From Galeruca laticollis (lineage: Eukaryota; Arthropoda; Insecta; Coleoptera; Chrysomelidae), in contig OY998180.1 in NCBI GenBank assembly GCA_963921935.1, positions 99,355,480 to 99,419,479 on the forward strand: a DNA stretch of 64,000 nt, read 5' to 3'. The notes beneath the pieces are model-generated. The model was not told the DNA's origin and did no database searches. It saw only the letters and a program-made list of their open reading frames with translations. A program made the translations under genes and the position numbers. Positions within the stretch are counted from its first letter, which is position 1. Each line of letters starts with the position of its first letter. Positions 23,004 through 34,030 of this stretch are shown piece by piece.

Positions 23004-23489
23004 TGTTACGAAATCGCATACTGGTGTAGTGCCTAGAGCCGGCGGGAGCGCACTGATTTCAGGGAGGGACTATTTTTTTGTGGTTGTTTTTATAGACATT
23101 TCTAAGAAGGTCGATTGTTTGTAGGGAGCAGCATACTAGAAATTTCAGGAATCCTAATGTTCCAGAAAGTGGTTCTAATATATAAGCGACTACCTACGAG
23201 CGGTGAGTTTAGTCTACAATTTAATCTGGTAATGCACAGACGTGAATATATAAATAGTGAATAATAGTGAACAATATATTTTAAATAAAATTGGTAGTGA
23301 AGTATTTATATAAATTAAGTGTAAGTGAATATACAGTGTATTTAATATAAATTAGAAAGTAAGTAAGTGTATATCTACATAAATTGAGTATAAGTGAATA
23401 GTGTATAAATAAAACACGTAAGTAGATATACCGTGTGTATAAATGTATCCCGCCAGTTGTGTATTTAAATAAATAAGAAAAACATTACA
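23004..23489 (+). repeat. Ty3/gypsy 3' LTR, family A
   Basis: A 486-bp LTR starts TGTTACGAAATCGCATACTG and ends AAGAAAAACATTACA, the same family as 3450-3918. AAGGAGGGTTTA before it (22990-23003 region) fits a polypurine tract. The U3/R boundary has TATATAAGCGACTACC. No matching 5' LTR lies upstream. Confidence 0.88.
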
Positions 23490-24961
23490 ATAATTTATTA
23501 TCGTATAAGGTTCGCAAGGAGGAGACTGTGTCGAAGAGTATATCTAAATCAGTGTGAGGGACTTGTTGAGGAATGTATAAAATTACAATACAATATTCAT
23601 TATTGTAACGGTATTGAGATTATATCTATAGTAGGCAAGTGAGGAAATACATATCGTTTTAGTTATCCCATTAGTACATGCTGAAAATTATTTTCGTACT
23701 GCTGGCAGACAACCCCCGCCCCTAGTATTATTACTTAGGTGATATTGTCTGTCAGATCGAAAAACATAGAATTCTTGTTTATTAATAAATTCAGTCAGTT
23801 ATTGAGTCCACCAACGCACCAATCACGTTTCAGTAAGAGGCAATACATCCTATTTTACAGCACCAGCCGAGCCCATACACAGATCTTGGGTCTTCGTCCT
23901 TATACCTTGCACATTTTGATATTAAACTATTATTAAATCAGAGTATGAATATTTCGAACGATGGCTGCTTTTTAATCGAAAGATTTTGGTTTTAAATTTA
24001 GTAAGAGTTTCCGCATATACATATCAGTTATTATTGTTGATAGCTGTATGATTAGCGGGAACGGTAGCGTTTGTAGTTTTGTTGCAATTGTGACAATGTG
24101 TGCAAGATTGTTTTGTTTCTGAACTGTCCTTAGGTTGAGCAAGATTTTTCATACATCGACATTAGGTGGAAATTTTGTCCTTACTAATAAAAGAAAATAG
24201 AGTTTTTGAATGCGAATAATGGATATGTGCAAACCGTTTCACGATTTATCGATAGCGTGGTTATATCGTTGAAAAATGGCGAAGGAATATTACAAAAATG
24301 ACATAAGCACATTTAAAATATACCCTCAATTTTTCAATAAGGGTTTGTTGGTTCTCTTTCGGACAATTTATGTTACATTACTACGCTGTTGGACCGCCAC
24401 TGGATCACTCTAAAGCTTGTTTGCCAAAACGGGAGCGGACGATTTCAAAAACTAAATATTTCACAGCTAGATGGCAAGAGGGATATGATGAGTTTTCATT
24501 TTCTCATCCCGAATTTTCTTAAAAGCCGTTCTGAATGTTTCGATGGGACAATAAACAGCAGTTTCTAATGCACATATTACAAACGTTTCAATGGCATCCA
24601 GATCTCAACGAAAATAACAATCTTGCTGATATATTTCTAGTAATAAGCAAACTATTAATTTTCAAGATTGGATGTGTTTGCAAAGGATTAAAAATAAACT
24701 GAAGACCTAAATACAGTAAACAAGTTTAGTTCAAATTATTATACAGGGTATTTTAAAAGTAATGTTTTTGACTATATGTCTACCTGAACTTCGTCAACTG
24801 GCGTGGACATTCAACTAGGTAAATAATCTTAATTTGACAAAATGAATGTCGAAATTAATAATTTATTATATACAAATTTAGAAAACGGTACAAAGTTCTG
24901 AATGGTGAACTTGGATGGTTTCAGATCGGAAGACACTTTATGTTTCGATTTGGTGAATATT
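23490..24961. other. No gene supported
   Basis: A 45-codon frame at 24276 (MAKEYYKNDISTFKIYPQFF...) follows a TATCGATA site at 24247-24254, but it lacks relatives I can name and is probably chance. GACAACCCCCGCCCC near 23706 is a GC-rich island in AT-rich DNA. Nothing else recognised. Confidence 0.4.
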
Positions 24962-25142
24962 AAACTAACTTTGTTATTGAGCGTTGAGCTCGATTCGATG
25001 AGTGTAAAACTCGTGTCGATAAGTGTAGAACTGATGAGTGAAAAACTAACTTTGTTGTTGAGCGTTGAGCTCCATTCGATGAGTGTAAAACTCGCGTCGA
25101 TAAGTGTAGAACTGATAAGTGAGAAACTGATTTCTTCACGTT
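24962..25142. repeat. 81-bp tandem repeat, two copies
   Basis: AAACTAACTTTGTTATTGAG begins a unit at 24962 and again at 25043 (spacing 81). Each unit also holds two related 15-mers (GAGTGTAAAACTCG, AAGTGTAGAACTGA). Because 81 is a multiple of three, both strands stay open (24902-25156 plus, 24960-25151 minus), giving 27-residue repeats such as LLLSVELDSMSVKL. I regard these frames as by-products of the repeat. Confidence 0.8.
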
Positions 25143-25911
25143 GTGAGACATGTTGAATAGAAATCTGTGAGGGGCGTGTTTACACGTGGATTGGGTTAAC
25201 CAAACGAAAATAAATATTTCCTATTGGCCAGTATCATTTGACTTGTCGGGTTCCTAGACAAGAATCAACGATGGGTGCCGTCAAAAGATAGTTAAATTTC
25301 TATTGAATACTCCAATAGCAATTGTAACCTTTTTACTCAGAAAGGTTATTCAAAAATGTCTTTCATATCTTCCGACCGTCGACCATAAAATTCATGCAGA
25401 AGGGACACTAAATTTAGGGTTTTTACAATACAATATATAATAGGATGAAACGTGACCTTTTCCTAACTTCTAAACTATAGGACAATGCGACAAGATGTCG
25501 ACTTTCAAAAATGTGCTATTTCAATGCCCAAACAAAACTATTTACAATTATTGTTGCAAAACGTGATATTTTAAAGGTATTTAACAAAAATGAAACTATC
25601 CCTTGAATTTTCAACAATATAAAAGATCTTATCTATTCTGAAGCATATTTTTACAACGCTATTAACTAAAATGAATTTACGCCTTAAACATATACAATGA
25701 AGAAAGGAAGCATACAAATATCTTACATATTTAAAAAAGTATCGTAAACAATAAAATTCAAGATTTTACAATCTTGAACAAGTAATATAAAATATAGTTT
25801 CGTCATACAATTTTGAAGCGAAAAGTCTCAATAAATTATTTTACCTCTATTAAGATATTGTGTAAGTACACACAATAAATGAAACAAACTAAAAAATTAA
25901 ATAAAAAGTTC
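25143..25911. other. No gene recognised
   Basis: AT-rich DNA with no long frame. It would include the 3' untranslated part of the small minus-strand ORF at 25912 if that is real. No AATAAA on the minus strand was noticed close to its stop. Confidence 0.4.
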
Positions 25912-26121
25912 TCAAAATGAGTGTTTCCGCTTATTACACATATAACATCCTGATATCGATCCATACTTAAAATAAGGCTGAATACATAGTAGAGCGACGA
26001 GCCAAGCTGCAAAGAGGAGAGCAGCGAAAACGTATTTATAAATTAGTCCAAATCGGATTAAACATAGTGATGCGACCATGAGCAAGGCTACAGCGTTGCT
26101 AATTGATATTTCAACCTTCAT
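25912..26121 (-). CDS. Small two-helix membrane protein, candidate
   Basis: I start at the methionine at 26121 because CACGGAAAAATGAAG is a good insect start context; an earlier in-frame ATG at 26145 adds eight polar residues. The 69-residue product has two strong hydrophobic segments, roughly residues 7-25 (ISNAVALLMVASLCLIRFG) and 28-50 (KYVFAALLFAAWLVALLCIQ), then a Cys-containing basic tail (GCYMCNKRKHSF). The pattern is that of a small integral membrane protein. I do not recognise it. It could be a single-exon gene, one exon of a larger gene, or chance in AT-rich DNA. Confidence 0.35.
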   Translation of the reverse strand: MKVEISISNAVALLMVASLCLIRFGLIYKYVFAALLFAAWLVALLCIQPYFKYGSISGCYMCNKRKHSF

Positions 26122-26213
26122 TTTTCCGTGCTGTGATTCTGTCAATTAACATATGACTTTGACGTGATTTTGAAGCCAAGTGTGATATATGTTATAAACA
26201 ACCAATAGCAGTG

Positions 26214-27753
26214 CTAAACTAACCATACTTGCTGATCACGGAGAAACATATATGTATGTATGTAATAAATATCATTTAAGTAAATTATAAACAGAAGTGG
26301 CCCTAGCACAATTCCTTGAGGGACACCAATGCTGATATCTATCTCTTCAGATATTGTAGAACTGATTTTTGTCTTCTGCTTTCTTTTATTGAGGTAACTC
26401 ATGAACCAAGCCAGTACATATCCTGCTACTCCATAATAATTTAATTTATTTAATAAAATGTTTCTGTCAATTGTTTCAAAAGCTCGTTTGAAGTCTAGAA
26501 AGACAGCAACAGTATATTTATTGTCATCATATGCTTTTTTCCATTTAGAGTAAGTATACTGAATAACTGATTCACACAAGTGATTTTTTCTAAATCCTGA
26601 TCCTGAGCTAGGAATAATTTATTATGATCAAAGCATTCAACTAATTGCTCGTACACTGCCATTTCAAGAACTTTTTCCAATGTTGGTATAGTATTTATCG
26701 GGCGAAATTCGTTTGCTTCAATTGTATAATTCACCTTTGGTATAGGAACAACAGTACTTATCTTCAGTTGGTCCGGAAATATACCTTTTTCCAGTGATGT
26801 ATTAACAAGTTTTAATAACACATGCCCAAAAACCTCAAATTTTTCTTTCAAAAATTTTCTATTCAATACTTCGGACGCGTTCTTATTATCCAAAGAATGA
26901 ACAATCCTTCTAAGTTCAGTCATAGTTAATAATTTAAATTCTTAGAACGAACTACCAATAATGCGCATAATGTGCATATGACCATTCCTCAGACTGTGGA
27001 ATACTATCAGATATACTCGAAACACTGTTAACAAAATAAGTATTAAAATTCTCGGCTATCTCTTGTTCCTTATCACTAACTGTTATTGAATTGTGTTCAC
27101 GGAAGATGACTTTATTAACTGCATTATTAGTTACTGGATTTATTAATAATATATGATGTTTCCACATTTTTCTTGGATTTTTACGATTTGAGTCAATTTG
27201 TTGTTCATAGTAAAGAATTTTTTTGTTTTAACATATTAACATACTGATTTCTAACAATTTTATATTGTTCCCAGAATTGATATCTCTGAGGAGAATTGTA
27301 GCTTTTTTAAATTTTTTTATTTATTGAGTCTCTTTCCTTGGCTTTATTTTTCAATTCAATATCATAGTAAGGTAAATTATTATTTTTTATGGAGATAGTA
27401 TGTTCAGGTGCATGATTATCTACTATCATTTTAGTTTTAACAATTATTTCATTCAAGATTGCATTAACATTAATCGAATTTAATAGCCATGCTTGATCAA
27501 TAAGTTCAATATTTATGTTTGAATATGTCTCAGAAGTAATATTTCGAACATACAGTTTTTTTTCAGGAACATGTATATTGGATTTAAAACAACTGACAGA
27601 TATCATTGAATGGTCAGTTATCTTAGGTGTATGAAATACAGATGCTTGAACATCGCTACAATTTGTTATCACATAATATATAAGGGTTTTTGAGTTTGCT
27701 GTAATTCTAGTGTACTGCGTAATTATTTGAGTTAAACCATACACATTCAACAA
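26214..27753 (-). pseudogene. Jockey/CR1-like ORF2 fragment (endonuclease C-part to RT palm)
   Basis: The minus strand reads four pieces in order: the end of an endonuclease (27307-27753, ...YVITNCSDVQ and ITDHSMISVSC), a linker (26952-27167, VTNNAVNKVIF), RT N-part (26495-26923, LKISTVVPIPKVN, EFRPINTIPTLEKVLE) and RT palm (26214-26579, AVFLDFKRAFETIDR with the first catalytic Asp, then SIGVPQGIVLGPLLFIIYLN). It stops before the YADD motif. Each join is a frameshift or stop. The clade is inferred from RT motif style and the lack of RNase H; ORF1 is absent. Confidence 0.82.
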
Positions 27754-28452
27754 ATTTTTAATTTTTTTAGTGTAAAAAGCATATTTTTAATAGAATAGCC
27801 TTCAAATAGTTCCTCCAAACAATCAATACACACTGCATCACTTTTTGTGAAGATCACTTTAATGTAAGTAATTGTAAGCTCAGATAAACTACAAATTTAA
27901 ACTTCAAATCATTTTAGATATTTTTGGTTAAGTGACCAAAATAAAAAGTCAATTATTCATTAGTAGTTTGTTTGTTTACAGAGCTAATTCCAAGTTTTAT
28001 TTCGTTCATATAGGTGATAAGTAGTTCGAAATATGAGTAATGTATCTCTCTCATTTGAAATAAATTATATCAATGTAAAATTATAGGTACTTATTAAGAC
28101 ATTTTCACGTTTTTAAGATTCGCTGCACAAAAATCCATGTTTCCAGAAATGAAACTTGCACCATCATTGAATCAATCTTCGGTAAGTTACAACTATTTCT
28201 ATTGATGGATCCGGTCTCTATTGTGATAAAAATCGTAAAATATTATCTTTACTCTAACAAATTATCGAAAAAAATAGTTCATACTTTTAACTTGATTATG
28301 AGAAATAAGTCAACTTGTTCGGAGAGTGACGTCATCGCTCTCTTATTCGTGTTAGTAGTCACGTGGTAATAAATAACGCAATTTAAATTAATTTAAGACT
28401 TCACATGAATTTGTAACAACTGTCAACATCCCTATTGTAATGATAATGCATG
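27754..28452. other. No gene supported
   Basis: An ATG at 28138 with 15 codons (MFPEMKLAPSLNQSS) runs into GTAAGT at 28183 and is preceded by CACGTTTTTAAG, an acceptor-like run. This could be an exon but is too short to support. The rest is AT-rich and unrecognised. Confidence 0.35.
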
Positions 28453-29042
28453 TGTACGAATTTGAGTTAACACTCAAATTCCTACTGTTAATTCTTACAT
28501 AAATTATTACTTTGTCTTCACCCTGTATTTTATAATTTTACAAAACCCATTTCAAACTTCATTTCATATAAAAAACCACAGATCACTATATATCAATTTC
28601 TTTGTCCACAAAACTATATGCATCGACTGAGTTTCAACAGTCATATGACAGTTTCATTTAAATCTCTATTTCCCATTGGTTACATTCTCACATAACTTTC
28701 CTTGTTATCACCCACTTTAAACGACATATAAAAATATCTATAACAACACACATTCAATTTTTCATTATCATCATATATAAAAAGGTTGTTAGTCGAGTAA
28801 CAAAAATTCAATTCAAATTCATTCAAAAAATAATAAAAAGTCACATTGTCAAAAAATTAATCATAAAGAAGTAAAAACTTTTCAATTACAATGTATCATA
28901 AGCATTTGTGATAATCTTAATTGTGACGCAAAATGAAGAAAGTGTAAAGTAATAGAAATATAAAGAAAAGTGCATATACACATCGATTTTCATTTAACAT
29001 AACAGACAACTCATACATAAGGAAGCAGTTATTATCGTAACA
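28453..29042 (+). repeat. BEL/Pao-type LTR with trace of primer site
   Basis: It starts TGTACGAATTTGAGTTAACA with an immediate inverted repeat (GAATTTGAG/CTCAAATTC), the same design as the BEL 3' LTR at 63771 (TGTACGAATTTAAGAATTAA...CTTAAATTC). It ends about GTAACA at 29042. A few bases later TTGGGCCTTCAGAGC (29050-29064) resembles the BEL primer site TGGTCCTTCGAGAAC. About 150 bp of leader may follow (a TTGCCGCATTTTT block is shared with 57.1 kb), but there is no coding region. Confidence 0.6.
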
Positions 29043-29569
29043 TTACGATTGGGCCTTCAGAGCTTATAAACATAAAAGTGAATACGACTTGCCGCATTTT
29101 TGCTTTTCCATTAGAAAACAGGAGAATGCAAAACAGTATGTGTGAGGAATTATGAAATAAATCAACCCGAGGTAGTAATAGAGTTTAATGAAAGGATAGT
29201 TACGTAGCCGAAGTCGGTCTACCCAAAAATAATTATTAAATATCAGGTAGGCATCACATCAAATGTCGTAGTTTTTCATACAAATGATGAAATTCACCAT
29301 GCACAAGTCTACTTTTATTAATTTCATGCACTTAAAACTTCGTGTTTGTTTATTTTTTAGCAAATACCAAATTTTTAGATAAGTTTCTTTTAATAATAAA
29401 TCCATGTCTCAATTATAGACGCGTTGCGTCACTATGTGTATACAGTCCTCTTATACCGCGCTTATCGTTCGCCGTTCTATTGGTTTTTCTCGTCACTTTA
29501 CTATGGGTTCAGTCTAAGCTGCCTTATTTTATTTTAGTCCAATCCTTCCTAGATTTCAATTAACTTCTC
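29043..29569. other. Decayed BEL leader, then unrecognised DNA
   Basis: The first part shares short blocks with the BEL leader at 57.1 kb. The 73-codon frame at 29342-29563 is hydrophobic and unrecognised. Confidence 0.35.
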
Positions 29570-30170
29570 CCTTACCTCTTCCATGTTGTTGAATGGGTTT
29601 GTTCCGCTTTTAATCGCTTGTTAAGGTTAATTCACAAGTTATCTATGGGATTGAGGTCTGGACTACGAGATGGTCATTCCGTAGTATTAATTCCAGCCTC
29701 TTCCAGATAATTTCTAACAGCTTGAGAAGCATGCGGCCTGGCATTATCTTGCATTGACAAGACATTTTCGCCAATACATGGAACAAAAGGTACTACATAT
29801 TGTTGTAAGATGTCTTATATGTACCTGCCAGTTGTCATAGCTCCATTATTTATTACTACTAGGTCAGAGAAATACCTTCCCTAACCATAATGAATCATCC
29901 TCCAAGAAATATGATGTTTGAGAAATTGCATTGACCCTAAGGTTCGTTGGGTCGTCGAAATACACAAATACTTCTATCATTATTGTACAGATAATATCTG
30001 CAATCATCTGTAAAGAGCACACATTCCCAGGCAGCCTAAACCAAACTTTTGTATTCTCTGACAACACGTAATCAATCCCGTCGGTGATTTACAGTTTATA
30101 TAGGACACCAGGCAGCAATCCTAGGTCTTGAATTAGACTCTCTTAACCCAGTAACGCCCACGGTGCATTT
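29570..30170 (-). pseudogene. Tc1-like transposase remnant
   Basis: The minus strand reads, in shifting frames, FVYFDDPTNLRVNAISQ (30067 frame), FLEDDSLWLGK, VVINNGAMTTGRYI, then MQDNARPHASQAVRNYLEEA and SRSPDLNPIDN. The QDNARPH aspartate and the SPDLNPI block are the second and third catalytic regions of Tc1/mariner DDE transposases. The third residue is aspartate (PIDN) where most Tc1 elements have glutamate (PIEN). The N-terminal helix-turn-helix is missing and I saw no terminal inverted repeats. Confidence 0.8.
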
Positions 30171-30204
30171 TTTTTAGTTTCCCAAAAATATTTCGTAGTT
30201 TTAC

Positions 30205-30700
30205 TTAGATTGATTGAACATAACTGTAAAAAATATTAGATTTGTGTAAAAAATAAACGGTTTCAGACATTAAAACTATGTTTTCCGCATATGTTTTCGC
30301 ATATCCTACTATAAAATTGGTCAGTTGTACACACTTCGGAGGGTGTATCGTGTTAACGAACCAAAATTTCTCCAAAAATGACCAAAAATGTAGTATATCT
30401 GGATTTATACGATACGTTGTACCGGCTCTGGTGAGCTGAAAATCAATTGAGTTAATATGTGAGATACCCTGAATAATACCCAATCATAAAATTGGTCACT
30501 TGTATACACTCCGGAGGCTGTATCGTGCTAACCACCCGAAATTTCTGTAAAAAGGATCAAAAATGTTACGAAAACTGGCCGACGACAACGACGACATACA
30601 CAAAGGATTTTTTCTAAAATCGTTTTTTCGTGTTCTTCTTGCTGAAAATGAAAAAATAACTCAATTTTCCTTCAAAATTCCAACTTTTTTTGTGTTAAAC
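30205..30700 (-). repeat. 175-bp satellite, two copies plus unique border (inverted relative to 40.5 kb)
   Basis: Two copies of a unit containing ATAAAATTGGTCA, GTGTATCGTG and AAATTTCT occur 175 bp apart (GTATCG at 30345 and 30520). Beyond the second copy, CTGGCCGACGACAACGACGA, CGTTTTTTCGTGTTCTTC and AAAATTCCAAC form a border that also ends the array at 40488-41224, where everything is on the opposite strand. The repeat and its border are therefore one dispersed element. It encodes nothing recognisable. Confidence 0.8.
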
Positions 30701-30844
30701 TAATACTTTTCTCACATAATAGATTGGGTTGGGCGGAAAAGTGAAAGAGGTAATCTATAAATAAATCAATAACAATGCGGTAATACAGCAGTTTATCTTA
30801 ATATAATAAACAACTAAACATATCTGACAGTTCTTTTAAGTAAA

Positions 30845-31150
30845 AAAAATATTTAAGTTCTGATGATGTTGTATAAAACACTATGCACAAAGTGCGACTT
30901 CGCATTTTGAGCAGTAGCTCTTTGGTCTACTTTTGCAACCATACCACTTCTTTGTCTTATGAAATGGTTTAAGCCATCAAAGCGCGCATCCAATATGACA
31001 TCTGCAGCTTTGGTTTGTAGTTTTGCACACACTATTAGCTTCATATATGGAACTGCAAAGGCTCTACTAAATTGTAAGCAATTCAGACACTTAGGGCCAT
31101 GCATACGTTGACTTAAAATCCATGCATTTCTTAGTACCATGTCCAAAATA
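30845..31150 (-). pseudogene. piggyBac transposase C-terminal remnant
   Basis: A 97-codon frame on the minus strand starts MDMVLRNAWILSQR and contains LQFSRAFAVPYMKLI and DARFDGLNHFIRQRSG, which match the end of piggyBac-family transposases (the NAW(I/L)LY and R(F/Y)DGLNH(F/Y)I blocks). Near 30905 the right frame shifts and reads YCSKCEVALCA, a stop, CFIQHHQN: the C-terminal cysteine-rich domain that binds element ends. The catalytic DDD core is not present, so this is a dead tail. Confidence 0.8.
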
Positions 31151-31204
31151 CGAGTGAATATAGGTCAGTACCATTTTTGCCACGTATTTGAACTCCACTT
31201 TTTT

Positions 31205-31660
31205 TTTGAAAATTATCATTGGGGAGCCAACTTCACTTTATATATTGAGGTTTAACTAAGTAAGGGGTGGGGGCATTTTGTTTTTCTTGGTGGGGCATAT
31301 GAGTGCATTAGAAGTGGAATTGGCTGCAGTATATCTTTTTTGCAAATCGTCATTGGGGGAGGGGGTAACTTCACTCTGAATCATTCTAACTGAGGGGAGG
31401 GTGCAAAGTATTTTTTCGGTGGAGCATTATGGTGCATTACAAGCGCTTGACAATTTACAGAATTTGAAAATACCAATTTGGGGGGGGGGGGGCTAGCGTT
31501 TATTTGGTCCCTCCCATAAACAATTAGCTGTAGTCTCTCGGGGAATGTGGTGCAAAGAAAATCATTCATGGAGCATATCGGTGCATTAGGAGTGCATTAC
31601 GATGATGTATGTTCTTGTTGAAAATTTCTATTGGGGGGGCCAACTTAACTGAGCTAATTT
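31205..31660 (+). repeat. G-rich degenerate tandem repeat, about four copies
   Basis: Units of roughly 120-155 bp each start like GAAAATTATCATTGGGGAGC near 31209, 31342, 31467 and 31620 and include GGTGCATTA and AGGGTGCAAAG blocks. Long G runs (up to 12, near 31480) lie on the plus strand. Short frames here are artefacts. Confidence 0.65.
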
Positions 31661-32749
31661 ATTTTAAAGTTAAAATAGAAACAAACACAATCTCGACGAA
31701 ACGGAACTAAAAGATGAGCTCATTCTATGGAAAAACCAACAGGGCAATGAAAACTTGTCACATTTTAAAAACAAAACAAAACATTCAATATACAGGCCGG
31801 CACCAAACAATTAGTACCGACTACTGAAATTTAAAATGTTACAATAAATGTTACTAAGTTGATTCGTGTCAGTCTTGAAATTAATTGATTGCTTGTTGTT
31901 TTAAATATGACACATTTTGCACTTTGATAAATTAAATAACAATGTCCTAACGACCAATCACTAACTTTATTCAGATCATCCTGAAGCTCCTTACAATCAT
32001 TCAAATCTTGAATTTACTGATATGTCTTAAATCTTCTGCATATAATAAGAATTCAGATGAAATTTGGAAAGGCAAATCGTTAATAAATATCAAAAATAGG
32101 CCCTAAACTGAATATTAGAAAACACATATCGATAAATTTAAGCACGACAAAAGACAGTTTATACCAGGGGCTGACAACTGACTGAGTGGTGCGTTAATTT
32201 TTTGGAGAAGTGTAATGTATTTTATATCAAAATTCACAGTAAAATGTCCTGAGCACCTTATACACATCCTACATCATAGTTCTTTTATATCTTTTTATAT
32301 GCTATACCTGTCGAATACCTTTTTACTTTTTATATATTTTACAAAATGTGCTTCAGTTTGCATGATATAAAGATTTTAGGACACTTTCTACTTCGCTAGA
32401 TTTGACGCGTGGATATATAGAGATGTAATTTACAACCCAGCACAATCCCAAAGTCACGAACACTATCTACCCTCGTCAAGGACATTCCGTATTAAGGGAA
32501 CAAAAGTAATTTTATATATTATAAGTTGACAGGAAGGCATGTTATATCAGTTATTCAAATTTAGATAATTAATATCGCTTCAATAATCTTAGGAACACTG
32601 TTCTCAGATTAGGGCTGTAATTATAAGATTGTGAAGTGTATTATTAACGAATATTCACTGACGAGGATGTGGTCCATTAAAATAATAATAGTATTCAGCT
32701 CATTAGAGACAAAATTCGACTTGAAGTAAACAATCTAATTTCAGTAATT
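31661..32749. other. No gene recognised
   Basis: AT-rich DNA from the G-rich repeat to the end of the nested retroelement stack. I could find neither coding nor repeat structure. Confidence 0.45.
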
Positions 32750-33240
32750 GAGTACCCCGGGTTCGGAGTATTATAGCTTTACATAATGCAATGATTTTCT
32801 TACGAATTCTTTTGACTCTTTCCTATTCTTTGCTATAATCTTTGCTTCGTTTCACTTTCTATCCTTCCTACACAGTATTCCTGCTATCATCTTGTCCCAA
32901 CTTTGCTTGGGTCTTCCCTTTCGTTTATCCTTTCTTATTTTTGCTCCAATATTCTTCTTGTTTGTCTCGGATTTTCCATTCGTAATAATTGTTCCCACTA
33001 TTCCAGATATCTTTGTTTTATGTATTCTAACACTGGTTGTATTCCCAATTATTTTCTTATATTTTCGTTCCTTATTTTATGTACCTTTGGCATTCCAAAT
33101 ATTCATCTTAGATACTTCATCTTCCATTGTTGTGTTTTGTTTAATATTCAATATTCCCATCCAAATGTCAAGATTGGTGTGTATATTGTTTTAAAGACTT
33201 TCCACTTCATCAATTATGAGGCCCAAAATTTTTATTGAAG
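32750..33240 (-). pseudogene. RTE-like ORF2 C-terminus (outer element of the nest)
   Basis: The minus strand reads, with breaks, KMNIWNAKGTKNKE, NEN.RKIIGNTTSVRIHKTK, ITNGKSETNKKNIGAKIRK, KRKGRPKQSWDKMIAG and IIAKNRKESKEFVRK. KGRPKQSWD and the AKNRKE-FV helix are typical of the C-terminal domain of RTE-type ORF2 (GRP(K/R)..W motif). It would be the last part of the outer element whose other pieces lie at 33810-34257, 35367-35667 and 39792-40100. The 3' end of that element is about 32750. Confidence 0.68.
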
Positions 33241-33809
33241 CTGTTGATTAACAATATAGATTTTCATGATCGTTTTTAAAAATAATCTGTTCACTTTGAA
33301 AGACATCAATAACAAATTTGTCTTAGCTGAATTTAACTTTTAACTTTAGACTATGATGTTTACAGTATTTAACTATGTTTACTAGGCCGGCATTTATTTC
33401 ATTAGAGGCATCTGCAAATTCACTCCTATAGAAGTGATGCAGTTTTAAAAAAAAAGTGATAAATTATCCAAGCCATAATAATTAAGCTTGGCATATACTC
33501 TCATGGTCCATGGTATCAAAGCTTTTGAAAAATCTAAAGCCAGAAGGACACTTGCCATGCGTTTGACAAAGGCACGAATTAAGTTTTCGCAAAGGTTGAA
33601 TAATGACGTTGTTGTACTGTGTGAAGCGCGAAAACCAGACTGATACTTTGCAAGTATATCATTTTGGATGAAGTAGTCATTTATCTGATTATAGACTATT
33701 TTTTCTAATAATTTTCCAGGAACAGGTTATAAACTGATAGGTCTCAAATCTTTTAGTTCTGCCAGTGACGATATTTTAGGTACAGGACTGCTTCTTTCCA
33801 TGACAGGTT
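33241..33809 (-). pseudogene. Jockey-like RT fragment inserted in the outer RTE-like element
   Basis: Read on the minus strand: SSPVPKISSLAELKDLRPIS, GKLLEKIVYNQINDYF, YQSGFRASHSTTTSLFNL and MASVLLALDFSKA, then KLNYYGLDN and LKLNSAKTNLLLMSFK. These are RT motifs 2 to 4 and the post-YADD strand of a Jockey/CR1-type element; the YADD region itself is deleted. Its motifs differ from the RTE-type pieces on either side, so I interpret it as a separate, truncated insertion. Several stops are present. Confidence 0.7.
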
Positions 33810-33991
33810 TAAGCTTCCTCCTTGCCGCAGTCCTTCTGTTGTTTCAAATGTTATATCGGTATCAAATGTTTCCGATTCCATGTTGTTAGTTATTACGGCT
33901 TTTACGCTATTCTTATATATTGTTTGTATAATTTATTGTTTTGCCTTTGACACCTTTTTTTCTCAGGAAATTCCATACTCTCTCTCTCTTT

Positions 33992-34030
<39 letters not shown>

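Noticed and set aside
24247..24410. TATCGATA site followed by a 45-codon ORF (MAKEYYKND...)
   Set aside because: Site lies only about 20 bp from the ATG and the 8-mer is expected about once by chance in this much AT-rich DNA; no protein family seen.
24902..25156. Opposed 84- and 63-codon frames with repeated residues
   Set aside because: Consequence of an 81-bp tandem duplication; no transcript signal or family.
28116..28188. Possible short exon (acceptor-like run, 15 codons, GTAAGT)
   Set aside because: Too short and no partner exon in frame could be found.
30205..31146. CRISPR-like or coding interpretation of the regularly spaced 175-bp repeats
   Set aside because: Unit length, degeneracy and the insect context fit a satellite; there are no short constant repeats with unique spacers.
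32892..33238. Two overlapping hydrophobic plus-strand frames that look like membrane proteins
   Set aside because: They are the antisense of an RTE-like C-terminal domain (KGRPKQSWD on the minus strand).
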